Of a DNA stretch of 64,000 nt, positions 1 through 12,332 are shown one piece after another. Location of the stretch: positions 186,001 through 250,000 of the forward strand of contig OY720103.1 of NCBI GenBank assembly GCA_963082875.1, written 5' to 3'. Within the stretch, counting starts at the first letter, position 1; each line of letters begins with the position of its first letter. Made by a program: the position numbers and the translations under genes. This DNA is from Corella eumyota. Taxonomy: Eukaryota; Chordata; Ascidiacea; Phlebobranchia; Corellidae. The notes under the pieces were generated by a model. That model worked only from the letters and a program-made list of their open reading frames with translations. It was not told the origin of the DNA and made no database searches.

Positions 1-80
1 AAACACAAGATTTAAAAATGAGTCAACAACTCCTATTATGCAGAATATAAATATTTTAAAGAACAAAATTAAAAACAATA

Positions 81-365
81 TTAAATAAATTCACCTGGGC
101 CGACGTAATATTTTTCATATTCACTCTCGTAATAATCTGAGTCAGTATCGTTACTAGAAACAGTAACTGTGTCCGTTTCCGAGCGTTTTTGTCGTAATTT
201 TACCAAATTGCGTGAAGTACCGAGCGAGTTACGATGAGCTAGTTTAATTTTTGCCAAAGTTTTTGCTAATTTTGTGTCTCGACGACCGAGGAAATTGGAA
301 TGTGAGAATGCAAATAAACTAGAAATTTGAATGAGGATGAAAAGTTTTCTTGTGATGATCATCAT
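81..365 (-). CDS. Possible secreted peptide, or first exon of a larger gene
   Basis: The 94-residue frame begins with MMIITRK and a hydrophobic stretch (LFILIQISSLFAF) that looks like a signal peptide. A basic segment with RR and KR pairs follows, then an acidic Tyr-rich tail (DSDYYESEYEKYY). The basic pairs could be prohormone cleavage sites, but no known Ciona peptide is recognisable. Just before the stop the sequence reads CCAG|GTGAAT on the minus strand, a usable splice donor. This may therefore be the first exon of a gene running off the left edge rather than a complete peptide. Family unknown. Confidence 0.4.
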   Translation of the reverse strand: MMIITRKLFILIQISSLFAFSHSNFLGRRDTKLAKTLAKIKLAHRNSLGTSRNLVKLRQKRSETDTVTVSSNDTDSDYYESEYEKYYVGPGEFI

Positions 366-2157
366 GCTATAAACAACACTTTAACATGGTGGTAAAATAA
401 CTTTTGTACCGTAAATATTACTGTGATAATTTCAAAATAAAATTAATTTGTTTCTAATAATAAGTTTTGTTTTGTAAATTCACATTTTACCACAAACAAT
501 AAAAAATATTTTAAACTGTTAGAACCTTTCAACTTATTATTAATATAAGAAGGACAACTAAAGATTGAGTTTGCATCTTTTGTTCAGTTTTATTTTACTT
601 TACATTTTAATCTTACATTCTGACATTATAATTATTTTTTGCTCTCAAGTAAATAAACGTTAATTTTTTTCCGTTTTAAACTTCTTAACTTTTAGCTCGA
701 CTAAACTTTTATTTTACTTTAAATCTAATTTAATTAAATGTCACTTACTTAATTACTTTTACCACATTTAAAAAATAAGATTCTACCTCAGTTTAAATCA
801 ATTTAGCGCAAGTTTATAACGTTTTAAAATTATTTTTTTAAAAACAACGGCCTAAAATAGCATTTACGTGGTCTTAACGACATTTAAATCGTTGTAAATG
901 CAAGTAATTTGTAAAATTAAGTTGTGTATTATACAAATTCATCATCAAATTTATATAAAACTACTATAAACTCATAAAATTCATTAAAAAAACATGGAAA
1001 AAATTCAGCCTAATTTCGGAAATTTTTACAATTTTTCGTAAACAACTTGGGAACTGATCACGTGATCAGTTACGGTTGATTGGAGCGTAGTATACGCCAT
1101 GAAAATCCAATCAAAACGTTCCAATTTGTCAAATTATTTTATTTATTTATAAATATTACTTTTATATTTACTGCTCTATTTTTAAATATTTGTTTATAAT
1201 TCCAAATAAATAAATTTAACTTAAATATTAAACCAAATTGCTGCGTTAAAATTGTCGAAGTTTCATTTTTATTAGATTTGATATAAAAATACGACCAATA
1301 AAAATGTTATCAAAAAGTTTTCATTCATAAAAATAATTGGGATTTTGAAATTAAATTTATTTTATTATATACTTATAACTAATTATTTATTTTAAGTTTA
1401 TACTTTAAAAAACATAAATTTAAGGAAAAAAAATCGCTTTTTTATTTAAAATATTTAATGAACGACAGAACTGTAATTGACTTAATTAAAACAAATAATT
1501 GGCGGTCCTCCCTTCTAATAAAAAAAGCATCTTTGTTTTTTCAAGATGAGGTTAATTATAAATGTCAAGGCTGAGTTTACCTTCGCTGATCATTATATGT
1601 TTGCAACACATGAAATATAAAACACATCACAACCTGGGATTTAATGAATGTTTTTTTAATATTTCACCCAGTGAAGTTGTAGTATAACTCTGACTTTATT
1701 AAAAATCTAAAACATGAATCTTAAAGGTCTGCCGCATATGTTTATCATGCGACCTAGATATTTCGTTCTTTACTTTAATCTTGCAAAATTAATTTTCTAT
1801 TCTGGTTATAAACACAAATAAAACTTTAGCCAAATTAGGACAAAACCTGGAAACAAGCGATGCATTTAATGCTTATAATAGTACAACATAATGTATAATA
1901 GCACGTAATAATATTTGATCGAAGGCACAAAGACACAAGTTCTCATTTTCAAGTTTTATCCTCGTCACAAGAACTTCTCTTCTAAGAATAATTCAATAAA
2001 CCGCAAGTAAAAACTTTTATAATTAAACCCGATATAGCTTATGTGTGATAACTTTATAATGCTACAACACGGCAGCAGTGAGAATTAAACCCAGGACTTT
2101 ATGTCTTAAACGACAGCAATGTTTAGTACCTAAGTAACTGCGTTTTTTTATTTTGTT
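366..2157. other. Non-coding, AT-rich, between two minus-strand genes
   Basis: No convincing coding exon seen. It holds a perfect 20-bp palindrome at 1052-1071 centred on CACGTG. At about 2060-2135 there is a fragment resembling the tRNA-like SINE head (complement strand; it reads gcagtgagaattaaacccag). The right part should contain the 3' UTR of the IgSF gene that ends at 2158. Confidence 0.6.
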
Positions 2158-5100
2158 TTATGATCTTTTGGGGATTTGTACAGTTTGGTTTGGGTCAATT
2201 TTCTCCCAGCTATCGTGGGGTAAAGTGTACCGACCCTCGACCCCACTATTGTCGCTACGGAAACTGGCCTCACTTCGACTTATACAACTTTTCTCGCTTC
2301 GGCTTAAACAACTTTGGTCACTTCGGCTCTCGCCATCGTCGCTTTCTTCCGCGGACATCGAGCGATCGAACGGACTTTCACGGGCTTCTAACTCGACCAA
2401 ACTCGGGGTTGGAGCTCGATCTAACCCGAAAGTCGATCCGTACTCGCCAACGAACGAAGCGTTTTCGTCAAAGTCGTTGAGATGTTTCGTAATCGCGCGT
2501 TCTTTTCCCTGCATTTCTTCGTCGTCTTCGTACCCTGAGGTTGTGGTCGCTTCGGACCCCGTCGACTTGGTGTCGAAGTCGCGTTTATTTTTGCGGGGAG
2601 TGGGCGGGCTGTCTGTGACGTTGTTCGCGTTCTGTAGAAGAGCTTGTTTTTCTGGAGACTTCACGACAACATCAGAGTTTTGGTAAATGTTTGCTGGATT
2701 CTACAAAAACAAAGTTATCGTCATTTCTCGATCAAATAAATTTAAGAAGAAATTTAAATAAAACTCACGTCTTTAGTCTGACCGGTAGGTTGTACTGTTG
2801 TTTCCAAATAAGGTTTTCTGTGGACACAAATGATAAGTTTTAAAGGAGAATTTAAACTTAAAGTCAGAAACTTAGTAAAAACAAAAATAATTAGTTAAGA
2901 AATTAAACTTAAAGTGTAGGGCCCAACTTTTTCGTCTGTGCTGACATTTTTATATTGAAACAGAAAGAATTAACTTAAACTCACTGTTTAACAACATAAG
3001 AATCGAATTCTCCATCTTCAACTCCTTCTACAAAATAAAATATCTTTTTAATGTACAAGTCTTAATTAAAACATGCCAGCAGTTGGAATCAAACCCAGAA
3101 CCCTTAGTATTGAATTATAAGAGCTAGTATCAGTTGATGGGTTTATTTATATTTTACTTACCCAAGTTTTGATTTTGTTTTTTCTCTTGAGCCTTTCTGC
3201 AAGCGAAATAATAAATAATAAAAGCAACCAAGAACATGAAAACCAACGTCCCAAATGCGATTCCGGCCACAATAAGGCCGCTTGCAAGAGCAGCATCTTC
3301 TTCAGATTCATCTCCTAAAATATAAAGAGAATTACAAAGTCGCGTGAACATAGAAATTAAAGAAATATAAAGCAGCAAAAAAACACAAGCAACATGCTAT
3401 ATGAGAAGCAAGAGGTTTACCTGTACTTGATCCTTTATCCCCTTCTGTTCCTACACAACAAACAGAAAGTTAGTTGCAAGAATAATATTAACACCATAAA
3501 AAATAGATTTCATGCATTTAAAGAATTGCTAAATTATTGTTTATTAACAAGAAACATACAATAAGCATTAATGAAGATCGTTATAACGAAGCAATATCAG
3601 CCACAAACTGCACTAATACAGTTTAAATAGAAGTTTAAGCACTAAAGATATAATTAGTTCAACAACTAACAAAGCAATATTTACCTGCGATGCCGTCTAC
3701 ATCCAGTTGAACCGACATCACCACCCTTCCAACCGGGTTCTCTACCAAACAATAATAAACCTGGGATTTAACCAGATGAGGAATTGTTAATTTGTTCTTT
3801 TGACTCTTTACAGCTCCGTCTACCTCAGCCCACCAACTAAAACTAAATTTAACAAAATAAAAACTCTAATCACCAAATAATCAGCCTTATAAATAAACTT
3901 ATGGTATTTACTTTCTCTGCTCGCTTTATTAAACTAACAAACATACATCAAACCGTCGTTTATCAAAACAATTTATTTTTAATTTGTTTGTAGCTTCGAT
4001 CTATTTAAGTCAATATACGTCACAATGTCCCTTTATTATAAGAGTCTCGCGGGAAATGTCACGTGACCCAACCACGTGATTTCTGTTATTTATATTTGAA
4101 AGGTGATGACGTAAATGAGATGTTTGCATCCTGATATTTAAAGTTGAGATGTAAACTTAATCTGATGGCGCCTTAGATATTAAAATGTTCAAGTTAATTA
4201 TCACATTCTTGATTAGGTTTTAATAAGAAGTGTTGTTATAATATAGGGGCCTCGCTGTATTACTGAGAAAGCTTTTAACCATAGGCCCGAATACACCAAT
4301 TTACTGACTACTACACAATTTCTATCAATTTACTAAAACTCTTCTCCGATTTAATTTTTGACCTTTACTTCGATGGTATACGCCCAGTTACCAATTTCAA
4401 TTAAAATCTTTGCATCAACGTTAAACATTTAAATTATTTCCATTTCTAAAGTTAAGTTCTAGTTATTTTGGTATTATACATTTGATTATTACGTCACAAA
4501 TACCTGGGTTCAGGGAATGTTCCTTGTGACGTCACGGTTATAACAACGGTGGAATTTTGTGAAACTTTTTGGGATGGAAAAACATCCATAACAACTAAAC
4601 CTGGAACGATTGTGATTGGTTCCTCAATCTGTTCTGCATCATTGGATTCGTATGACGTATCTGTTGAAATTATGACGTCATAATATGACCTTTATTTGAC
4701 CTAACTAACAACAATAACCATCATATGACGTCACAGTATATAATAATGACGTAATAATGTTGGAAACAACTGTCATGGTAACTCATTTACTAAATCGCTT
4801 ATTATGACGTAATTGTGATTTAATTCGACGATGACCTTTTAACAACCATGTGACCTTTTATTGTTGTTTATTATGACGTCATACTTACATGGAACCGTTC
4901 CGCTCATCCAATCAAAATCCATCATTACAGGGTGAAGAATATGAGGAGCAACTAAAATAAATAATTTCAAAAATTAATAATTAGCAAGCTGGTAGTGGGA
5001 ATCAAACACGGAACCTTGAATCTCACCAATTGTTAAGTTTTTCTTCAACGTCGTCGCAGTATCAGGATGACTCACAACGCACTCGAAAGTTGTGTTGTCG

Positions 5101-6755
5101 TCATTTGAGGATAAACTCCAATCCAAATATCCAACCGTGTCTTCCAGGTTACCACTAAGTTCACTCACAACCTAAAAAGTTTTAAATAAGAATTTTATTT
5201 TTCATATTTATTTATCCTCGATGTTAGAAGTCGACTTCATGACCTACATATAGAGTAACATCGTCGCCTCATTTAAGGGTTGCTACAAAATGAGAGCAGT
5301 GGGGACCAAACCCAGGACTTCATGTAGTGAAGCCAAATGTTCTAACCACTACACCAGTATTAATTGTTATGGTGTTAAGTTCTTTAAAAGTATCTTTGCT
5401 TTGGTTTTGATTTTAGAATATCTTAAAATACTAGAACATCTTTTACCTTGGTCGACTTCACATTTCTTGTCTTCCCGTTTCCGTTTTTCACCAACCACGA
5501 GATGTCAGCAGAGGGCTTGGATTGACTAGATCGACAAGTGAGCGTGAGGTTCTTGTTTGATGTAAAAGCAGTCAACGTTATACCACTAGGTGGCACTGTA
5601 ATACAAATTTGTTAATTTCAAATTCTTGTGGTGAAGAAAATTGCCATTGGCAGTGATTATTGTTGTTTATGACGCAATAAAAACATTTATGATCACACTA
5701 TTTACATTGTTAACAACGCAACCGATTATTTATGAAGAAACGCTCTAAAGTAAACTCTATGACTTCATATTAACCACACAAAGACGTTAAATTTATTTAA
5801 TTACCATAAACTGTGAGCTTCATTGTAACACTCTGACTATCAGGGATGCGAACAGCTGATATTGATTGGTTCCTATTGGCTACCACGGCTACGTGACACT
5901 GATAGACTCCCTCGTCCTCTGGTTGGACAGAATTAAACACAAGAGACGACATATCGGCTGCCAGCTTTGTTTTGCCCTGGTTTCAAACACATAAACATTA
6001 GCTAACTAGTTAAAAGGAGATGCAAGCGGTGGAAATCAAACCCTGAAGCTCACCTGGTAGTAAGGTCCGGGTAGATTAAACTTTGGAGGTTCGTAATAAT
6101 AAACTACCCGGGTCGGTTCGTTCTCCAATATCTTGTACCTGTCATAAACAACTTATTATTAAACTCTACATTACTTTTATTACGTCATAGGTTTTCCCCA
6201 TCACTCTTTTAAGATATAGCAGCAGTGGAAATCTAACCCAGGACCCTATGGACCCAGGACCCTATCCAGTGCGTCGTTATAAATTTTCAAGAGCGTCACA
6301 CGGTAGTTTAACTTTTTGAACCCCTGGGCTCATAAAAGTCACCCCGTAGGGTTCTGGGTTCGATTCCCACTGCCACCATGTCTTAATAGAGAGAATTATA
6401 AGCTTAAGTAGTTGCGACCATATTTAAAAGTTTAACCTGAATAATCAGTGTCATTAAGTTAATAAACCAAACCCAATAACAAACAGGTTAACTTCACAAC
6501 ATCATTGCACCAACATAAAAAGGTTTTACCATTTCACTTCCTTAACAATCTCATCCGTGTCCACCAAGCACAACAACTCAACCGACTTTCGATCAATCGC
6601 TGGAATATTTTCATCGTGACGTAGTTGCAAATAACAATCGACCTTTATACCTGGGATTGTGACGTCATTTAAATTACGTTATTTTTAGAATTAATAATAC
6701 AAAATAATGTTTAAAACTCACCGAATAGACAGCAAAGAACAAGAAACAACTTCAT
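2158..6755 (-). CDS. Immunoglobulin-superfamily type I membrane protein
   Basis: Fourteen exons join in one frame to give 631 residues: 6755-6722, 6650-6530, 6138-6054, 5976-5805, 5595-5447, 5171-5027, 4951-4889, 4660-4504, 3836-3685, 3450-3421, 3314-3162, 3027-2985, 2817-2769 and 2700-2158. A signal peptide (MKLFLVLCCLF) leads into a V-type Ig domain (ELLCLV ... DEGVYQCHV). The second Ig domain has LTLTCRS and TFECVV. The third ends in VYYCLVENP but has no cysteine at the usual first position (VVITV). A linker and one membrane span (GLIVAGIAFGTLVFMFLVAF) precede a cytoplasmic tail of about 200 residues rich in Ser, Asp and Glu. The layout recalls cell-adhesion IgSF proteins (ALCAM, MCAM or nectin type), but I cannot assign an orthologue. 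No ITIM or ITAM was seen in the tail. Confidence 0.88.
5205..5365 (-). mobile_element. tRNA-derived SINE copy, internally shortened
   Basis: It lies in the intron between exons 5447-5595 and 5027-5171 of the IgSF gene. On the complement strand it has a tRNA-like head with an A-box-like region, a B box (GGTTTGGTCCC) and the tail block near cctcgatgt that also occurs in the copies at 28.3, 47.3 and 62.8 kb. The middle of the element is missing. Confidence 0.6.
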
Positions 6756-9236
6756 ATTCAATCTAATCCAATTTTAATTAAATTTTCCCAATAAATTCTG
6801 TAAATAAAATAAAACTTTTATGAGGAGTTTATTAAAAAGTTATAAGTCTCGGATTAACCTATTTTTATTTTATTAACGGAGTTGACTCTGGCTTCAAATT
6901 TATTAAAACACTCGATTTTATTAAAGTTTTAAAGCAACCAAACAAAACCCAAACAACTTTTAACTTAAATTATTTTTATTTTAAATACAAATCAAGAAAC
7001 TGATCATTTTATCTAAAATTTAATTTAAAATATAAAATCTTCTTAAAAGTCTAACGAATCATCTTAAACTTGATATTTTAGCAAAGTTTAACCTGTACTT
7101 ATATGTGTTTTTACTGTTTTTATTCTTTGTATAAGTTGTTTAAATTTAAACTAATGTTTTATTCTAAGTTTAAACTCATGTAATATCTGTAGTTCACGTA
7201 ATACGAACAATCTTAAACTTATATATTCCATGTTTTAAGTTAACTTTATACTGGGAGGGCGAGGCGAAGGAACTGGGCAAACATCGGAGAATGATTAACT
7301 AGAACGTTTCGCTTTTATTCCAATAACCCGGCGACTTATGTCAACAAAATATTAAATATATTGCTTGTAATATAAAGAAGTTACATTTTGTATAGTATTG
7401 AAGAAAGATCTTATATTTTACATGATATTAAATTATAATTATAGTTTATATCAAGAACACTTTGAATAAATTGGGTTTTAATTACAGGTTTCAAACATTC
7501 TTTTAAACTTAAATTAAATAAAACGAGGTTAAATTTAAAATTAATTTCAAAAATGTCAAAAGTTAACCAAACCCAATTTAAATTCAACAATAACTTTAGT
7601 TATAAATATTTCTTATTGTTATATGATTGTTCAAAACAAAATCCTATTGTTTTTATTGTTTTAATCAAACGGTAATTGTTCCATTATTCAACAATAACAA
7701 CCCCCTTTTATTACGTCATAAAGAATTTAATTTAACAATGGAAATTCAAGAGTTTTTAACTCTCTAAAGTTGTACGCACTACTTACTTACATTAGCACTA
7801 AATTGGGTCGTTTTTTGCACCTTTTACAGTTACATAATAGGTTTAAATGGTATAGGCTTACTATATAAACATTTTTCGATTTTAAAAAGTACTTTTTTTT
7901 CTCGCGTTTACATTTTTTTAGAATTTTTAAAATGTTTCAACTATGTTTTAAGTGCCCTTTAAACACTTTTATACCACAAAGAAATATGATTTAATATTAA
8001 TGTTGTTAAGCACCGATATCTTGATATTATTTGCTATAAAACCTAATTAATAATAAATGTTGTTTGACATTCAAGTATACAACAAACTACTTTCAATTTA
8101 AAACCTTTACTTAAATTAAACTAAACTTTTGACAATATTCTAAACCATTGCTCACAGTGGAAATAAACTTAATACACTTTCAACTAAAACCGTATCTTAA
8201 AGCTAACAATTTCAAGTTTATTCAACAACGAACCCAGTATTTGCGACTTTATACTTTGCCGTATATGTTATAGCACTTTATAACTTGTACTAAACTTACT
8301 ACAACATATAATCAAACTGACTCCGCAGACAACAACGTTACAGGTGGTTGAACAAGCTTTTCTCTTCACTATATGAGAGAAGGCCGAGCATTGACACGAT
8401 ATTCTATCAGGAATTTTAAGCTTTTTTCGGCAAATATTTTAAATTTTTTGCTGTTAAAGAATAATAATAAGTATCTGTTAACAGGTTTACATTTTCTACA
8501 AACTATCACCTGTATTATATTATTTCTACAACTTCTTTAACGAATATTAATTACAAAAATATAAATGGTATTTGTTTTTATAAAAAAAAGATTTTAATTC
8601 AAAATTTAAAAACTTTTTAATTTTGTTTCACCCTGTAAACTTTCAAATCTGCACAAGTTTAATCTCTTGTTTGTGTATTCTGACATTTATCTTAAATTAG
8701 ATCAACTAAAAGCATTCTTCGCTCTAAACCTCGCCTCCAGCGATGTACACCAAATCTACGCGGTTTCTTCATTGACGAACAACAGATTGTGACGTCATTA
8801 ATCATAACAAAACTCATTATTTGAAAATATTAACTCATTTATTTTTTATTAATATTTCTTTATAGAAACAAATGTAAAAATAAGTGAGTTTTAAATAATA
8901 TTTAAAATTGAAGGACTTTTATTTTTAGTAAACTTTTCAGTTTATTGAAATCACGATTTAAAAGTTTTTTTAAAAGCACGATTTAAAACAAGAATAAAAA
9001 TCTTTTTGTCAATTTTTCGATTACTAATGAGGTATTTCAAGATTAACAGTTTGTCATAAGAATAACAATCCGCTAGTAGACGTACAAGAGCATAATAAGC
9101 TGTTACATCAAAGCAGCTGATAATAGAAGTAAACATCAGGTAAAATAGTGGTTAAAAATAGTGCAAAGTTAGAAAAATTATACAAAAGAGGTTAGTAAGT
9201 TTAAATTTCCTGAACTAAACCTAATGATGCTAAAAC
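6756..9236. other. Intergenic region, nothing coding recognised
   Basis: This is the 5' flank of the IgSF gene and the 3' flank of the methyltransferase gene. It is AT-rich with no frame resembling a known protein. A 61-codon minus-strand frame at 8951-9136 has no family resemblance and no splice partner. One TGACGTCA octamer lies near 8790. Confidence 0.6.
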
Positions 9237-10109
9237 TTATTTTTTCGCCTTGGTGCTCAAAATAACTCGGGTTCGAAACGTAAAAGTAATTTCGATTCGA
9301 TCATTTTCCACTCCTTCCTCCACTCCGAGTAATTCCCTGATTCCATCGATAAAATGCTTCAAAATATCATCCTTGTCACCAAATATTTCACCTTGAGCTT
9401 CAAACTTTTGCTTGGTATAATTAACGTAGGTTTCATAACCATCATAAGAGAGAAAATGACCAATAATATCTTGTAAAGACCAGTTATTAACCAGCACAAC
9501 TGAGGTGTTACTTGTTTTGTTTATTCCGACACAATCCTCGTATATGTCGTCATAATCTTGGTTGAAACAATGCTTAATACAAACAGGATGAGCATGGCAT
9601 TCAGAATGAAATTTATCAAGTAACCTGTTGGCTTTGACACAAAAGAAATTATCCTTTTGTCCGTTTTTGTCGGTAAACTCGCCAGGTAAGTAGGTGAATA
9701 TTGTAAGGACACCTCCAGGTTTTAGAATTCGCCAAGTTTCGGCCAGAAATTGATCATAATTCAACCAATGAGCTGCACAAGAACATGAAACTAGGTCGAC
9801 ACTTTCGCTTGAAACTGGTAAATCTTCAGCTAACGAAACCTCGAAATGGAATCCCTTGTCACCATGACAACGTTTTGCCATCTCAATTTGTTTTTTACTG
9901 ACATCAAACCCATAAACTTTGTTAAAATAAGGACCAAGTAGTTGGGTACACTGACCACTACCACATGCAACATCCACAATTGTCTCCCAGCAGTTATTTC
10001 CATAAGTTTTAATGTAATCGATGATAATTGAGGCGATGGCTTTGGAATATGGGGGACGATATTTTACATAATTTTCCACAATATTCTCCGATTCGTAACA
10101 AAAATTCAT
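9237..10109 (-). CDS. Class I SAM-dependent methyltransferase (type 11 family)
   Basis: A single uninterrupted exon encodes 290 residues. The glycine-rich SAM-binding motif I is VDVACGSGQ (about residues 45-53), followed by the acidic end of strand 2 in VYGFDVS. A motif near AEDLPVSSESVDLV and the later LKPGG match the small-molecule methyltransferase fold related to yeast trans-aconitate methyltransferase and the Dictyostelium/vertebrate 'putative methyltransferase' group. No signal peptide is seen, so the protein is probably cytosolic. The substrate cannot be told from the sequence. The absence of introns contrasts with most other genes in the window and could reflect retroposition or lineage-specific intron loss. 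The start is the first Met, shortly before the conserved YRPPY segment. Confidence 0.9.
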   Translation of the reverse strand: MNFCYESENIVENYVKYRPPYSKAIASIIIDYIKTYGNNCWETIVDVACGSGQCTQLLGPYFNKVYGFDVSKKQIEMAKRCHGDKGFHFEVSLAEDLPVSSESVDLVSCSCAAHWLNYDQFLAETWRILKPGGVLTIFTYLPGEFTDKNGQKDNFFCVKANRLLDKFHSECHAHPVCIKHCFNQDYDDIYEDCVGINKTSNTSVVLVNNWSLQDIIGHFLSYDGYETYVNYTKQKFEAQGEIFGDKDDILKHFIDGIRELLGVEEGVENDRIEITFTFRTRVILSTKAKK

Positions 10110-12332
10110 GATTTATATTTTGGGGTTTTACTGCTGAACTAATTAATTAATTGCATAAATAAATTTAACATGTTAGTAAAATTCAAATAGTTAAATCTAC
10201 TGTCTATTTAGAGTTCGAAATACTGGCAAAAATTTAATTGTTTTTTCGGTAGAACTGGAAAAATAACTAAACACTAAACTATCTAAAAGTTAGCACCATT
10301 TCCATTTCAACGCTTGACCGAATTACAACCATTTCAACGCTTGACCGAATTACAATGCATGCGCCCTATATGTGACGTTGTTATAATAGATTATGACGTT
10401 TAAAGTTGTAAATTATGACGTTTAAAGCTGTAAAAGACGATTTTTGTTAAAGAAACTTAAGATTTCGTGATCAACATCTGCGTAACTTAAGATTTCGTGA
10501 TCAACATCTGCGATGACGCTTATCCGTTAAAAGATTATTTTTTTATTTTTTTTAATAAACAATAAATTACTAATTTTCGTTTCATTTTGCAAGCATTTAG
10601 TTTGTTGGTTTAAAGTTTAGACTTTTTATAATAACAGAGAGCAGTAAAATATAATAAATGGGTTGGAAAAATATTTTATTTAAATTTTACCATTTTTCTG
10701 ATTTCCGATCCAATTCTTGCGAATATTTTCTTTCTTGATCATCGATCATGGTTTAGAAGATTTTTCAACTTTAAAACTGTAAAAAATATAAAATAATTTA
10801 GTGGTAACGTGATATTATAAAAAGGTCGTAAATTAAATACAAGGAAAAAAGTTATTTTTAATTATTTAACTAACATAAAAATAAAATTTTATTTGATTGC
10901 AATAGTTATTTTTAATTATTCGTTAAAAAAATCGAATTTACCCAGTTTTGCAACTAATTACTACTATTTGACCAAAGTTAAACAATTAAGCCCCATTTTA
11001 CCCCTGTCAAACCCCAATCTACAAGTTAATCCAAAGACTTGCCGTTGTAAATATTAATTAATTTCGTAACCTAAAATAAACAATCAGCAAATTTGAATGT
11101 TCAGTTATCCCTGCGCTGTCAAATTTTCATTTTTATAAAGTTTTAAATTTTAAGAAAATATTAAGGAGAAAACTCGACCCGATGTCGTCAGACTACGATT
11201 GCAACATGTTGCGCAAGCTCAATGACGTCATAAGTAAATCGCGCTACAGCGTTTAAGATTGAAGACACGTTGTTTAGCGGGTTGTTTATTGAAGTTCAAT
11301 TTCAATCGATTTAACGTAAAAAATAATATTTTATTGCGTACAAGTAAGACATAGGAATGTATAGTTACCTTAGTGTTTAATTACGTAATTAAAATAAAGG
11401 TGCGTAGAGTCTTTAATTAAAAATTAAGTCGCTTTTGATGTAAATGTTTGTGTTTTTAAAGTTTTTACCTACTTCAAAATAAGTGTATTTGCTTTAAATA
11501 ATAAAACAAACATAAGTTTAAGTGTATCCAACTTAAGAGAATGTTTAGTATGTTTGTATAATATTTTGAGGGTTTATTTAGCAATTTAATACAAAATTAA
11601 CCATAATTAATCAAACATTAATTAAAACTTTAAATAATTACGAATTTAAATATTGTAATTCGCTTGTACGTGTGAATAAATAAACCAAAAATAGAAAGGA
11701 ATTCAAAAAAGCAATTTCATGAAACTATTTCCGTTTGTATATTTTTAACCGCTTCGTTGTTCCCCGAACTTCAGTGTTTTTGAGTTTAAATATTTACTTG
11801 ATTGATGACAAAAAGTTAAAGTTTGTAAACTCGTAAATTTTGAGGCATTTAAATTCAAAATTTAAAGTTTTACGAGGCCGCTATAAGCTGAGAATAATAT
11901 TTGCTACATTTATTCTAGAGTTGCCAAACCGAAAAAGTAGTTAATAGAATAACTTTTTTATGCAACAAATTTGCTTTTTAATAAAATACACAACGTTTAA
12001 ATATAATTTAATCAATTTTAGATAAATATATTTCTAAAATTAAGGCTCTAAATAAAGTTTTAAATATAGAAAGTTAAATTTGGAAACCCTGCAGGCTTAA
12101 GGCATGCCGAGACAAGCCCAGGCACGTCCTAACGACCGAAGTAGCGTCCGTCGCTACAAAATAAAAATCAGTTTTTCGAGTTTACAGAAATATTTGCACG
12201 TCTGCACGTGCAATATTAATGGATAAGCGTAGTTAAGTTAATTAATTAGTTAGATGATTAATTAAATTGATTTTAATTTTATTTTATATTAACAGAATAT
12301 TTATTAAAATTAATACTGTTTGAAAGTTCAAA
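10110..12332. other. Intergenic region between divergent genes
   Basis: It separates the methyltransferase (-) and the TNF-receptor-like gene (+), so it should hold both promoters. Three separate short tandem dimers lie at 10302-10355, 10391-10434 and 10454-10512. A 24-codon frame at 11182-11256 includes a TGACGTCA octamer. No other coding sequence seen. Confidence 0.6.
10302..10512. repeat. Three consecutive short tandem dimers
   Basis: A 27-bp unit is perfectly duplicated at 10302-10328 and 10329-10355. A 22-bp unit is duplicated with one difference at 10391-10412 and 10413-10434. A 29-bp unit is perfectly duplicated at 10454-10482 and 10484-10512. The units are unrelated to one another. 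The cluster begins about 190 bp upstream of the methyltransferase start codon. Confidence 0.9.

Noticed and set aside
2153-2686. Open frames on the plus strand opposite the last IgSF exon
   Set aside because: They overlap an exon that joins in frame to thirteen others. Their Ser/Leu-rich translation is a reverse-strand artefact.
8951-9136. 61-codon minus-strand frame
   Set aside because: No family resemblance, signal or splice context; length is within chance for AT-rich DNA.
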